64,000 nucleotides of DNA from Sympetrum striolatum (taxonomy: Eukaryota > Arthropoda > Insecta > Odonata > Libellulidae). The position numbers and the translations under genes were made by a program. Positions 34,545-45,420 of this stretch are shown in pieces. The stretch is taken from positions 37,543,393-37,607,392 of the forward strand of contig OX388350.1 in assembly GCA_947579665.1 (NCBI GenBank), read 5' to 3'. Under the pieces are notes generated by a model, which did no database searches, was not told the DNA's origin, and saw only the letters and a list, made by a program, of their open reading frames with translations. Each line of letters starts with the position of its first letter. Position 1 is the stretch's first letter.

Positions 34545-34775
34545 ATGACGAAAATATCGAGATTTGAATGTCTCTTCTTCCATTCAACCCACTTTTAATT
34601 AAAAATAGTTCTAAATTGGTAAATAATTCTATAAACTTGAATAATATCGATTGTGTATGGGAAACACTTACTTGTAATTATTCATGAAATACCTGGGTGA
34701 AACTTAGGAAAAAGTATCCAGAGGTGGAAAAAACCCACAGAAAAAAGGGTGCGGGGAAACAGCACAGGAATTGTA
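34545..34775 (-). mobile_element. LINE 3' tail, copy 2 (degenerate)
   Basis: Shares with the other copies GTCTCTTCTTCCAT-CAACCC (34570-34590), the CTTAGGAAAAAGTATCCA block (34702-34719), CCCACAGAAAAAAGGGTG, and GGGGAAACAGCAC. The terminal segment corresponding to the A/T tail is eroded. Sense strand is minus. Confidence 0.65.
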
Positions 34776-36740
34776 AAAAATGTCAAAAATAATGAATTAG
34801 CGGAACTGAAAGGTAAAAATACAATATTAAACGAATATTTAAAATTATTAAATTATTAAAATTTAAAAATCAGATTTTCTCCCTTACAGCTTCACACTCC
34901 ATTACAAAGGATGTAAACTAATGTATTGGTAAACTAAAATGTGAAAGTACAATATTTAAACTATAAGAAAAGTAGAATAATTAAAATATTAAAATCACTT
35001 TTGCTTTACTTTCCGTTCCAAAGATCGCAAAATAAAATTTTAATTTCTTCGTTAACCTTTCGAAGGTAGGTTGCATCCTTAACCCGAATAAATCACCACT
35101 TCCGCCATCGATTCCCTAGGCCATAGCATGTGCCTCTTCCTCCCGTTTAGCGATCCCTATCTGTTTTTCCACCCAACGCTTCCTCTCATACGCTGCTCCA
35201 TTTATCAAGCGTGCAAACACGGAGTAGCATATGCGGTTATGGAGGAAGTACTAAAATCCTAGAGCGGGACTATCTTCCTTAGTATCCAAAAGGGAAGAGT
35301 GGGGAAGCGTTGCTCATACGTCATCGGTGCATACGAAGGGCAGTCATTCACGGCTTTGCTCTCTTACTCGGCTTTCCACGGCCTCTTCACCACTTGGAGA
35401 ACTCGTGCATATTCTGCAAAGAGGATTCTGATCTCGTGGCAGCTGGGGCCTGGGTGACGGTTTGGAATCGCGTAGGAAGCCAAAGGTACTCGGAATAGAG
35501 AGGAATTTATCGCGTAGGAACCGTTGGAGTGGAAATGTTATTGAGTTAATTTTAGCATATTCGGCTAATCTACGAAGAGAAAACTTACTCTACTTAGAGA
35601 GAACGAATTTGAATTCTATTCGGAAAGTACCCATTGTAAAGTTAACTTTAGATGGCTTTTATAACTGAATTTTAATTTCAGTAAGGATATCTGTAAAGAT
35701 TAAATCTGAATCTTTCATTTTGCTTTCTCGCATACCATTGAATTTTATTTTAAATCATCGTGAACAGCTTACAAATACGAATGATTTAAGCATAACTGTG
35801 ATTTCTTAAAACGAAACAGAATTAGGTACAACTTTGTGGTTATAATTAATAAAAGCAATAGAGAAAAAGTTTTCTAAACCACAAATAATTTATTATTGTG
35901 GGACATTAAACTTTTTAATTATTTGTGGCTTAGTAAATTGTTTCTTTTAGGAAGCGTTTCTGATATTTTTAGTATAGAAGTAACATTGTATGCAGTAAAA
36001 ATAGACGTATTCTCTACAAACATAATGCATATATTGTATGTATGTATGTAAGGCAAAAAACAAGAAAATAAAGCAAAGAAAAACAGAAGTAGGAATCATT
36101 GGAGTCAATAAGAGAAACGAATTCATCTCGTGCATTTTAAGATAATTGCCCACACACAAATTTCATCTTCTGCGCAAATGGTCTCAAACTCTACGCTTGA
36201 ATGACTGAAATCATTCATCACTATGAACTATTTTCAGTAATTTTATGAAATTAGTATCTGGAGATGAAAAATCATATGAGAGTCCCAAGCACGGAAGGAA
36301 CACATCACGGGAAATTCCGAAAATCGTTCTTGCGGCGAGGTTTTGAGAAAACGGCCGTAAAAACCTCTCAATTCGTGCGCAATACAGTCCTCGTAGAGCG
36401 TGTCATGTCTTCGTAGATGTGCTTGATGGAAAAAAGTACGCAGGCAGTAAAAAACGCACGGCTTTTGCAGAGTGCAATTCCGGTGAAATGGGACAGTTGG
36501 TCCTCTCCCATCGCTGAGACGTTTGCAGAAAAGAGGGTTGTTACACGATCCGCTTGATGAGGAGTTAGAAGGAGAGGCTCTGCGGCAAAGGTAGGAATTT
36601 TAAAGGATTTTCGTGAGGGGAGACAGGAAGTTGCCCTTCCTCGCTTTTATCACCACCGTTCCTGCGGCGGAGGAGAAAATAGCTGTTGTGACGGCTTTTC
36701 CATGCGAGGTAACGGCGGGTCCCATCGGACCAACCATCTT
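34776..36740. other. Gene-free stretch
   Basis: No supported gene. An imperfect hairpin (35870-35892 with 35917-35939; core CCACAAATAATT) is present, as is a short GTAT microsatellite at about 36036-36049. Open frames at 35310-35668 and 36613-36896 have mixed composition but no known motif. Confidence 0.35.
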
Positions 36741-36764
36741 TTCGAGGAAAAATTCATTTTCCCG

Positions 36765-37115
36765 GAATCTCTTTTATCGTTTTCTGTCCTCTTTCTTCGT
36801 TACGTGGGTATGTCATCGTTGCAAGACGCAAGTATCTTCAGTAATGTGTCGAGTGTCAATGATATTTTATTAACTTTTATATATGATGCAATTTAGAGGG
36901 ATCTAAGTTAACGTCAAGATTAGACTTATTGCTAGTTATTCCCAGGATTCTCTTATATCGGCCCTGCCCTTTATTTCGTTCAATGAAATGTCATCGTATG
37001 AAGAGCAAAATTGCATCAATATTGTGATTAGCCGTTTGAGATTTATATTAACTTAAATTAAAAATGAAATTTAGGAGTATCTACGTTAACGTCAAGACTA
37101 GACTTATTATTAGAT
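36765..37115 (+). repeat. Diverged tandem duplication, ~178 bp period, two copies
   Basis: AGTTAACGTCAAGATTAGAC (from about 36907) is matched at 37085 by CGTTAACGTCAAGACTAGAC, then CTTATT--TAG. Upstream, CTCTTTTATCG and CTTCGTTACGTGGG-ATGTCATCGT match CTCTTATATCG and TTTCGTTCAATGAAATGTCATCGT about 180 bases later. Order is conserved throughout. Confidence 0.8.
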
Positions 37116-38380
37116 TAGAAAGGCTATATTGTTTAATCAAGGAAGAGATTTTTGTTTTCGCTAGATCTGACAATTGCGTGTGTGATGATAGAAATAACCT
37201 GTGTTGGAAAAATATTGTCTGTATTTAAGAAATATCATAAAATCTACCAAAATATATTGTGATTTTGTAAAGCCTCTAATTAAAAATTGATACCGAATAG
37301 AATCTGATTTACTGTAACCTTGAAATATTTTGAAATCAATCATCGGCTTAACTTTGTTGAACTTTTATCTTCAAAACAAAAGATTTGGTGAGCAACTTTG
37401 TCTTCATCCCACAAAGAATTATCACTCTTGCGTTTTTAATTAATGAAATCCTTTGATAACTCTCCTCTTTTTTTCATAGACCTCAAAACGTATGACAAAG
37501 GCATTGGGAAATTACGTATAAATGTTCATAAATAACGTGGCAAACAGTGAGATTCACTCACTTCACTTCCACGAAAATTTTATTTAAAAAGTTGCAACTC
37601 AGAGCACTCAGCAAACGTTTCCCTGTTTTTCCCGAAACAAAACATTTTGCAACAGTCTCTTCTCGTCAACCATCTTCGTCTCGTCAAACTTGTGTTAGCA
37701 CCCCGTTAACCTTTCATCATGATGTTAGTTGTGTGGATTCATGCCATTGAGCATATGCTCGTTAGTTGACCAAATAATTTTCCAGGATGGCTCTGTTTGT
37801 GGTTACACGGAGAGCGGGTTAAAGGCTGTGTTTGCATTCTTAAGCGAACCAAGTTCATCGACCTAAAATAATTCAAGCCACCATCACGTTAGACCTCCCG
37901 ACGCAACTCACTACTGCTTTTAATACATAAGGAATGAGTTTGGATCTTCAGCAATTAACTGCTGAATAATCTAGACAAACCAGAAAGAAGGGGATCTCGG
38001 CTCATTGTATGGAGCTCACTTCACTATTGGTTACTTAATTGGATTAGGCAGTAGAGTAAGATATCAACTCAGTGGTTCAGCATCTACGAGAGTCATACAG
38101 TGACTTTCATTTATAACGAGCTGCATTTTCTTTTTACAAGAGGAAGTAAGATTCCATGCATTAATGAATGTATAACCCTTAACTGCACAAAACGTATCTT
38201 AATATTACAAGAAAAAACGTTTGCCGATGAATTTTAATTTATGTTTAAAATTAAGCTTATTTTTTAACCTAAGGAATATAAAATCGAAATATTAAATTTA
38301 TATGTACGTGAATTACTGGATATGACGAGTTTTTTAGTCATGCAATGGTTGGGAACATTTTCGAAAAGTTCTTGTTTGAT
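37116..38380. other. Gene-free stretch
   Basis: AT-rich, no supported gene or repeat. Confidence 0.4.
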
Positions 38381-38381
38381 A

Positions 38382-38600
38382 TAATAATAATAATAATAAA
38401 TCGTCTTTATTTGGGCGAGATTGAGACTTAAAAGTCTCTTCTTCCATCTAACCCATCGTCATTAATTATAAAATAAGAAGTAGAAAAAAATAGAAGAATT
38501 GTGGATGTAAAAACCTAAGAGATTCTTAGGAAAAAAACACTGCAGGAAAACACCCACAAGGAAGGGGGGTGTGAAAAACCTGCTCTAACCTACCGATAGT
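38382..38600 (-). mobile_element. LINE 3' tail, copy 3, best preserved
   Basis: An (AAT)6-like tail at 38382-38400 is followed by CGTCTTTATTTGGGCGAGAT (38402-38421), TGAGACTTAAAAGTCTC (a self-complementary stem), TTCTTCCATCTAACCC, CCTAAGAGATTCTTAGG (a second self-complementary stem, 38514-38530), CACTGCAGGAAAACACCCAC, then GGAAGGGGGGTGTG. Read on the minus strand it ends ATAAAGACG then (ATT)n. 3'-terminal microsatellites of this kind are known from several LINE clades. 38600-38990 continues extremely A-rich on the plus strand and may be more of the same 3' region. Confidence 0.85.
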
Positions 38601-38995
38601 AATAGCTAAAAGATAAGATAAGAGAAAAACATTCAAAAATAAATAAATACACTACCAATAAGTACTTACATGCGATACTTAAATAAGAATCAGTTAACAT
38701 TTAAAAAGAGATAGCAATATACAAAGTAACATAAAAAACAAAATAGAAAAACAAGGAAAACGTACATTATCAGGAAAAATAAAAGAACATTATAAAAAAC
38801 AGTATCAAAATAATGCATACAGTATGTACTAGTCAAAATTTTATATAACATAAAAATTTTGGTAACTCTAAGTAAGGAAAAAAGAGAAAAAAGAAAATAT
38901 AAATAAAAAATAAACAGATGAGAATTATTAGGTATAAAGACATAATAATTACGTACAAAGACATAGAAAGCATCTTATGTGTTAAGAGGAAGAGC
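38601..38995. other. Strongly A-rich, T-poor stretch
   Basis: The plus strand is dominated by A with few pyrimidines (runs such as AAAAAAGAGAAAAAAGAAAA). It directly follows the LINE tail copy 3 and may belong to its 3' untranslated region. No frame is supported. Confidence 0.45.
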
Positions 38996-38999
38996 AGGA

Positions 39000-39937
39000 G
39001 CAACATCAATATGTATGGGATAGAGGAGATTTCTTTTCATTGCTGATTGCATTGCTGCATTTCGTGTCAGGGCATTTATAGGAAAGATTTAAGCAAGGAT
39101 ACCGTACGATACAATACCGTAAGACATGCGGAAATTTTCCTTAAATTACAAAAAATAATTTTAGCTCAAGGTTTTTATTTAAAAAAGAAAATTGGATTTG
39201 TTTATGTTGTTCATTTAAGAACAATATGGGAAAATTAAATGCAAATCGTGATTCGTACGTGTGACGTTTTGAAGTGAATGTACTTGAACTTCAATACCTC
39301 CAGAGCGAGAAATATGTATGCAGTCTATGGTAAATTGTACTTAGCAATGTATTCCTAAAATAAGTCCCTAAATTAGCCCATCGCTCTATGAAAGAACTTC
39401 AGGTTTTGCAGAAAGGTTTTTTAGAATCTACGGAGAAAAGCCTTCTTCCTTTTTCTTTTCCAGTGGATTCCTCCCTCATGTAAGCATGCCTGTACCTCTT
39501 GTATGTGAGTCCCTCTTGTACAATTATGAAATAATAGGTAGGGCAGGGTAACTCTTTGAAAACGACGAAGCTTATGTTTACAAATAGCCTAGCTAACTAT
39601 TCCCTAGGTTCAGTAAGATACTAAACAATTTTGGACCAATTATCTCCTTCGCCTCTCGTGAGCATTTCCCCGGAATTTGCATCCTCACGCCTCTCATTTT
39701 GCCCCTTCTCACCTCTTTGTGGCCTTCTTGGGATCACTAGAACGTTTCTAGTTAAAACCCGGGGAGTGGCAAAGGATAAGGAATGCGGTATCTCTCTCTG
39801 TTCCCAGCCTACGCGAGAGAACGCATTCACGCAGTACGCCCACTCTTCCTCGGAACTATATGTTGGGGACTGAGAGAGGGAACCTTTCATTGGACGTGGC
39901 TCCATCTAAGGGAGAACGGAAGAGGGAAAATAAATAG
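39000..39937. other. Gene-free stretch upstream of LINE relic
   Basis: 39440-39463 is a strong splice-acceptor-like tract (CTTTTTCTTTTCCAG). A donor-like GTAAGC or GTGAGT follows 16 or 41 bases later, which is too little for a supported exon. 39620-39905 has open frames on both strands with no motif. Confidence 0.35.
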
Positions 39938-40723
39938 GGAGTCTTACGTATAGAGGGAAAGAGGGGAGTACCTCAAGGCACAGTCCTCTGCCCGCTGGTG
40001 TTCTCAGAGACAAAAGGAAGGCGGAAGGTGCTTTTTCTCCAATCCTACGTGACCCATCTGAGAGGGTTAATAAAGGCCAGTCTCTCTTTATCCCTTAGCA
40101 AAGGAGAGAGGTGTTATTCCAGAGCGAAACTCCCCCAAAGCAGTCGGCAGGAATCCCCAGGTTTATTCTTCTTTCGTTCCCATTCGGGGTCGGGAAAGTT
40201 TTTCTTGGAAGCCTTAATTTCTGTCCTTCGTGTAGGATGGAGTGGTGCTTTGATGCGGGAAATAAATTCTGTATCCTACTTAATGAATATGAAACGCATA
40301 CTTGTGGAACGTATTAAGTTGTGTCCCATTTTCATCCGATTTCTAAGAAGGAAAATGTCTTTCTAATTTAAATGTCTTAGTAACAGGAAGCGGATACTCT
40401 GTAAATCACTGAATATTTATAGCTTAAATGTAACCATTGTATGATTCGCAGTGGAATTACTGTATAACAGATTATACCTTATGCCTCTATTTTGATTACC
40501 TTTATTTTCCGTATACCTCTCTATTTTCTCTTTTCCCTATTTTATTTCTATTTATATCACCAATATATATACGCCTTTCTTCAATCTGAATGTTTCGTCT
40601 CAGTTTTGTCTACATATCTATGAGGTAATTCGCAATGTAAGGCTTCCAAATTACTACTTCCTCCACACCAATGAGATGTTCCAAGAAAAACGAAGAATAT
40701 TTTGCTATAAAACTGGAAAATAG
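39938..40723 (+). pseudogene. Decayed LINE reverse transcriptase
   Basis: Three conserved LINE motifs occur in the right order on the plus strand. GVPQGTVLCPLVF (39965-40003) matches the reverse transcriptase block usually written GVPQGSVLGPLLF. WCFDAGNKFCILLNEYET (40243-40296) matches the later W-F-x-x-N-K-L-x-L-N-x-x-K-T block. CLHIYEVIRN (40607-40636) followed by HTNE (40664-40675) matches the C-terminal CLYIYE...TN region. The second motif is in a different frame from the first and third, so at least two frameshifts have occurred, and the distance between first and third motif is shorter than in intact elements. The YADD/FADD catalytic block is not visible. Motif style suggests the CR1/Jockey group. 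It reads on the strand opposite to the five LINE tails, so it is a separate insertion. Confidence 0.8.
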
Positions 40724-41030
40724 GTAAGAATAGCAGGAGATTCAATCAAAATCTTTTAGTCAAAATAGAGACCAGTATCAATATTTTTAAAGTAAACACG
40801 TGCTCAAGGAGTCTAAAAGGCATTCCCAGTTTTTCTTCTATCTGCATTCGTTCCCATTACAATGAGAAAAACATTTTGAGAGAAAATAAGAGCCTATCAT
40901 TGGAAGGGAAATTTGTCGTGGCAGCAAACCTTTTACGAGAGAATTAAACAGGCCCTTTTCCCCGCCACCTTCGAAATTTCTAACATCTGAATCCGTGGAT
41001 TCTTCTCGTCAATAGTTACTTAAAGGTGAG
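40724..41030. other. Stretch following the LINE relic
   Basis: No supported feature. The stop codon of the last LINE frame (40721-40723) coincides with a donor-like AG|GTAAGAA, which I take as chance. Confidence 0.35.
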
Positions 41031-41345
41031 CGAGGTGGTGAAGCGTGCGTCTTCAGATGAGTAGGGCTGCAAGCGAGATAACAGAGTTGAAGTTGGGTCG
41101 GAAGCAGAGGAGATCAAGGAAGGGAGGAACGGAGATAGGAAGCGAGGAGTGTTGCAGAAGTAAGTGAAGAGGACAAAAGAGGCGATGGCAGGGAGAGACA
41201 AGAAGCTGCGGAAGGGGCCTGATACGCGTTAAAGCAAAGCATGAGGGAGAGAGAGGAAGAAAAGATATGAAAAGAAGGGAAAGGGAAAAGCAGTTACCAC
41301 ACAGCATTACTAACCGACAAACGACAAAGGAAAAGGAGGAAGCTG
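41031..41345 (+). other. Purine-rich strand domain
   Basis: Plus strand dominated by G and A (GGGAGAGAGAGGAAGAAAAG). It yields a 108-codon minus-strand frame rich in S, L, F and P that I attribute to strand composition. Confidence 0.6.
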
Positions 41346-42071
41346 AGTTGCTATGATGGAGCGATTTCAAGACATGCATACATATTTCAACACATATTAT
41401 CTCGAGTAGATGTACTTCTATAATTTCAATTTTTAAAATGATTTAGGTTCTTAATTAAATCATCTAGTTAGGCTTTAATTAAATACTCTATAATTTGTGA
41501 TTGCTCCTCATAAAGAAAGTAAAATAACTATTTTTGCGCGATATCATGAAATATTTTACAACTACGTCGTCGAATTTTTACATATTCTATGGTAACGTGT
41601 AAAATTTGTTTTATTCCTATTTCAAAAATTAATAATAATTATTGATTTTAGTAAAGTGTAAATATAGCAGTATCAGAGAAGCTATTTGCAATATTCACTC
41701 TGAGCTATTTTGGTTTTTATCTGTGACACTCAACCTTTCGCTATGGTTCCTATTGATTCCTTCCTCATGCTCACCCTTACATGCGAATCACCTTACTCTT
41801 TATGAATTTACCTCTATGGATTTTCTACAAATATTTTTATTTATGAGAAAAAATATCTCCATATTTTGAATAAGAGCACTGTTTTACTGGCCAAAATATT
41901 TGAGCGAAGGATTCGAGACACTTAGACTAAGTAAACTTAGTAGCGACGTGTAAAATATAAGAAAGCATGTTTTCTATTAAGTTGGATAATATGAGGAAAT
42001 ATAAAATTTTTGTCATTATAAAATATCCAGTATAAAGTAAAAGGATGAATATAAAAAAATAAGATGATAAG
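41346..42071. other. AT-rich stretch
   Basis: No supported gene. The 75-codon frame at 41642-41869 is hydrophobic but lacks a recognisable pattern. Confidence 0.4.
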
Positions 42072-42257
42072 ATGAACATTAGGAGGAGAAAATTTGAAAA
42101 CGTTCTTAATTTTGTCGAAAAATTCATCCAGGATATTACAGAGTATAATAAAGAGTTTTCAGAACAGCTTCAATTATGCAGTGACGTCGTTAGTAAATTT
42201 CCTCCAAAAATTTACAGCACGGAAAGTACAAAGAACGAACAACTTTCTAACGAATAG
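42072..42257 (+). CDS. Possible small ORF, 61 codons, unknown
   Basis: ATG-initiated frame with a stop codon shortly upstream. The predicted peptide is charged and looks largely helical (VLNFVEKFIQDITEYNKEF near its start), with a short proline-bearing break near residue 44. Such composition is less typical of chance AT-rich frames than its neighbours. There are no splice signals, promoter or relatives in the window to support it, and a second frame overlaps it. Chance is still the more probable explanation. Confidence 0.15.
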   Translation: MNIRRRKFENVLNFVEKFIQDITEYNKEFSEQLQLCSDVVSKFPPKIYSTESTKNEQLSNE

Positions 42258-42440
42258 AATACTAATTAATTCGCGAAAATTTCTGAGAAATCTTTAGTTC
42301 TGCAACTCCTAAGAGGGTATAGTATTAGACAGCCCAAAAAATATATTCATCAATTCCCTAGATCCTTAAATACATAGAGAAACCTTAAAGAGGAGAACAT
42401 ATACACGCCGCCTGCAACATTCACGATCAAACGCGGAAAA

Positions 42441-42760
42441 TAATAAATTTGGATTCTCTTTCTACTTCCCACGGAGAGAAAGAGCGGAATACATTATCGC
42501 ATAAGGCTTTGTTCGAAAGGGGATTCGACAGATACGTGGGTCGGGAATGGAAAGAAAGGATGCTGATGAGTTTTTTTGGTGGAGAGGAAGGAAATGAAGC
42601 AAGACGGGAATAAGAAAGGCGACGATAAATTGCTTACGTGAAAGGGAACTGCTTGCGAGGTGAGAAGTGAAGGGAACACGCGGAGGCATTGAATGTCAAC
42701 GGGAGAGCGGTTAAAGGGGATGGGGGATGCAGAAAATGAAAGAGGAAGCAGATAACTTTG
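42441..42760 (+). other. Purine-rich domain with a repeated left border
   Basis: Purine-rich plus strand giving 75- and 147-codon S/P/F-rich minus frames. Its left border (AATAAATTTGGATTCTC, then CACGGAGAGAAAGAG) resembles the border of the purine-rich domain at 55877 (AATAAATATCTCGGATCTCC, then CACGGAGAGAAGGAG), so at least these two domains appear to be copies of one repeat. Confidence 0.5.
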
Positions 42761-42975
42761 ATGGATGCTGGGAGACGGCGCGAGTGTCGAATTGAAAGAA
42801 TATAATGCTAGGATACAAAAATATGCAGGGATCGGATGCAGAATAAGGCGCGAAGGGCTATATTGGGTGATGCAAGGAAAGAACAAATGGAACACGGATG
42901 TTAACGAGGATTTCCGTCCTTTTAAGGCCTGGATCACCGATCTTCAAAGAAACACTACATTACATGAACTTAGAT

Positions 42976-43412
42976 TAGAGGTTTAAAATCTCCAATAGCC
43001 GTTTTTGTCGACGTTCCTCTTCTCATTCACCGGTAATCCGAGAAAACAAGAAGGGATACCGCACTTTTTAGGAGCACTCTATACGTATTTCGAATACGAT
43101 GCATTCTTCGTCAGGAGTGAACAGATAAGTATCTATTCACTCTAAACTATGAATAGAGTATCTATTCACTCCTGACGAAGAATGCATAGAAATTTTGAAT
43201 CTCTAATTCCTTAACAGCCGTGCTACCAATTTTCTTTCTTTACATTACATGTATCGTACTCAGTATCATCATCAGGGTATATATGTTATCATCATCAGTA
43301 GTATATATCTCTGGTGAAGATATCATCTAGGTCTTCTTGCTGTTTCCGAATACCGGTGGCAACGAAGTACGGAGCAATGATAAAAACAGCCATTGGAGAT
43401 TTTTAACCTCTA
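42976..43412. mobile_element. TIR MITE, family A, long copy with internal hairpin
   Basis: The left end TAGAGGTTTAAAATCTCC, then AATAGCCGTTTTTGTC, and the right end (minus strand) TAGAGGTTAAAAATCTCC, then AATGGCTGTTTTTATC, are terminal inverted repeats of about 90 bp. They continue through CACCGGTAATCCG/CACCGGTATTCGG. The loop has an insertion relative to the copy at 10714: a further inverted repeat around ATGCATTCTTCGTCAGGAGT (from 43101) and its complement (to about 43188), 28 of 29 positions pairing. Flanking bases fit a TA target. Non-coding. Confidence 0.85.
43099..43190. repeat. 29-bp-arm hairpin inside MITE family A copy
   Basis: Arms start ATGCATTCTTCGTCAGGAGT and differ at one base (AACAGATA against AATAGATA). 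The loop repeats TATCTATTCACTC in direct orientation with part of the arm. It may be a second, smaller element inserted in the MITE loop. Confidence 0.8.
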
Positions 43413-43620
43413 ATATATTGGGTGAAACTGTGGCTAAAGAATTCCATCTTAATTTATAGACCTTGTCATGAATATAGACTAAAAATACTAGCGATGCACA
43501 TTTGTTATTAATTCAGAATTCTGCTGAAATATTATATGAAGGTAGGAAGAGAAATTATAGATTGGTAAAATAATATACTAAAGATAGGAAAAGCAATAGT
43601 AAAACATAAGTGAAAATAGC

Positions 43621-43695
43621 GGTTTGATTGGGAGGCGAACCCAAGTCTCCTACTTTTACGAGGTTTTCTAACTACTACACCACTATGCCGCGTCA
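43621..43695 (-). repeat. tRNA-derived SINE head or tRNA pseudogene
   Basis: On the minus strand: GCGGCATAGTGGTGTAGTAG, then TTAGAAAACC (A-box side), and GACTTGGGTTCGCCTCCCAA (T-arm with B box GGTTCGCCTCC). Total length and spacing are tRNA-like. The ends do not form a 7-bp acceptor stem, so I do not call a functional tRNA. A variable arm of tRNA-Ser/Leu type is possible but not clear. Confidence 0.55.
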
Positions 43696-45180
43696 ATTTC
43701 ACTTCTTTTCTTCTTTTAAACGGGTATTCATGTAATTTCGCTATTTTTTAAATTTCTGTTTAGCTTTGAGTTACAAGTTTTATATTCCCTCGTGATGTGT
43801 TAAATTTCACTTCATCATCTTAAAAATATAAACTTATATGGATTAAAACATTGTATTAATTTAGGCAGCTATGTAATCATAATTTTAAATATAAAATGTC
43901 TTCACTTTGTAGATGGGTCACCGAATATAAAGAATGAAATGATTCAGACGGGTACAGATAACATTCTCTACGGTGTGTTTTTTATTTCGATTTTTCGTTA
44001 CTCTAAACAGATAGCAAAGGATATTGATATATTTCTGTGATCAATTTGTAAATATGTGGACTGTAGATATATTAATTTGAATCTTAGAGGAAAACTGATA
44101 ACTTGAAATTTTATGCGAGTAATTGAGTAATATAATACAAAAGTACTGCGGTATAATCTAGAAGCTTTTCTGTTTCTTTATTTTCATAGATTTCTGCTAC
44201 TTGTTTATGTATTAAATGAGCAAAAGTTGCTAAAACTACAGAAATAATAGATGCAACATAAATTCAACAGACAAAGTGCTTATCGCTTTTCTCGATCGTC
44301 AAAACAACTTTCCCTTCCTGCCTCCTTCACTATTCCAGCATCAATATCTCCTCTAACTCAAGGTTTCCCTCAGCCGAACTCTCTTTATGCTTTCCCAACG
44401 TCTTACGGAAATGAATTTTGAGAGACGAACCATCTTACTAGCTTACGACCGATATCGGCTCATAGAAATCTCTTTTGATCTGTCGACGGGAGTTTTCGTA
44501 AACTCCTTTGAGGTGTGCGTGTTCACGGTTTCAGCTTACTCGGGGAACACAGCTTCTGCACGATACATTTCAAAACGTTTCTTGCTCATGGATTTGTACA
44601 GGAGCAAATACCACTGTGAATTTATTTGACAATGAAGTGATTTTTTAGAGTTAATTTATTTTCCACCTTTACGTAATTTTAATCTTTCTTTGTGGAATGC
44701 CAAAAAAGGTCCATCTCTCAGAAATGTTGTCACAAGTCTACAGACTAAGGGCGAACGCTAAAAATAGATAAAATACCTATTTTTTGACGTCACGGAAATA
44801 CACAACTTATATTATCTTTGTTGATAACTTCAACGTTGCATATTTATGAAAACACGAAATATTAAATCAGTATAACTTTGTACTACGGTCCTCTCTTAAT
44901 ATCAGACCATTGATGAAATAATAATATAATAAGATAATCGTAATTGCTGCTTTAGGTATTGCACGGGTATTCGAAAAATCGTTTTGTGCCTGCTGTGAGC
45001 GTGAATGTCTTAGTTGAACCAAGGAATCAAAAATCTAGAAAAGATGGAATTACTTCTAAGAAGGCAATAATTCATTCGAGTATTTTTTTGCTTAAGTACA
45101 GCGGTAAATCTCAACAGTCACATACTGTTGGTGTTTCAAAAATCATCTCTTACGCATTGTGAAGATCGAGACGCTACCCA
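43696..45180. other. Mostly gene-free stretch
   Basis: AT-rich with one weak exon candidate at 44363-44629, listed separately. Confidence 0.35.
44363..44629 (+). CDS. Weak candidate terminal exon, unknown product
   Basis: An 80-codon ATG frame starts at 44387, and the same frame is open from 44357. It is preceded by a long pyrimidine-rich tract (CTTTCCCTTCCTGCCTCCTT from about 44311) and CTAACTCAAG ending at 44362, a plausible branch point and acceptor. Codon usage is mixed, with a fair share of G/C third positions. The frame ends with TGA at 44627-44629. No known domain. It could be a last exon of a gene running from upstream, or chance. Confidence 0.2.
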   Translation, partial: VSLSRTLFMLSQRLTEMNFERRTILLAYDRYRLIEISFDLSTGVFVNSFEVCVFTVSAYSGNTASARYISKRFLLMDLYRSKYHCEFI

Positions 45181-45250
45181 AGGAAGAACAGACGTAAAAA
45201 AAGTCTGACAAGACTGGGAGATCCGGGCTCGTGTCCGTGTGTTGCCAAAC
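45181..45250 (-). repeat. tRNA-derived SINE, body and B box
   Basis: On the plus strand, GAACAGACGTAAAAAAAGTC then TGACAAGACTGGGAGATCC and GGGCTCGTGTCC. The GACAGAC-TAAAAA-GTCTGA block is shared with 20390-20430 and 60945-60968, tying these copies into one family whose sense strand here is minus. Confidence 0.6.
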
Positions 45251-45390
45251 TTTATTCATTCTTTTCTTACTTCGGAATTTTCTTTTTCGAGCTAAGTCAC
45301 CTTTACCGTTCTTTACCGAGATCCTATAAATAAGAAATATAAATTTAGGAAATGAAAGTGTTTTGAGAAATGTTTCAGTTTTTCTATTTT

Positions 45391-45420
45391 TTACAGTATA
45401 AGCAATATATTATACTGTAA
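45391..45420. repeat. Perfect 11-bp hairpin
   Basis: TTACAGTATAA (45391-45401) pairs exactly with TTATACTGTAA (45410-45420), loop 8. It follows a T-rich run. Confidence 0.6.

Noticed and set aside
39464..39504. Possible 16- or 41-base micro-exon after a very strong acceptor tract
   Set aside because: Only one side is strong. Two competing donors exist, and nothing links it to other exons.
40599..40723. Reading the 40.6-kb open frame as a spliced exon with donor GTAAGAA
   Set aside because: The frame is better explained as the C-terminal part of the LINE relic, and the donor overlaps its stop codon.
42494..42937. 147-codon minus-strand frame
   Set aside because: Lies in a purine-rich domain. 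Low-complexity S/P/F/L composition and no known domain.
43621..43695. Functional tRNA gene
   Set aside because: A and B boxes are present, but the ends do not form an acceptor stem and the anticodon arm is not clear.
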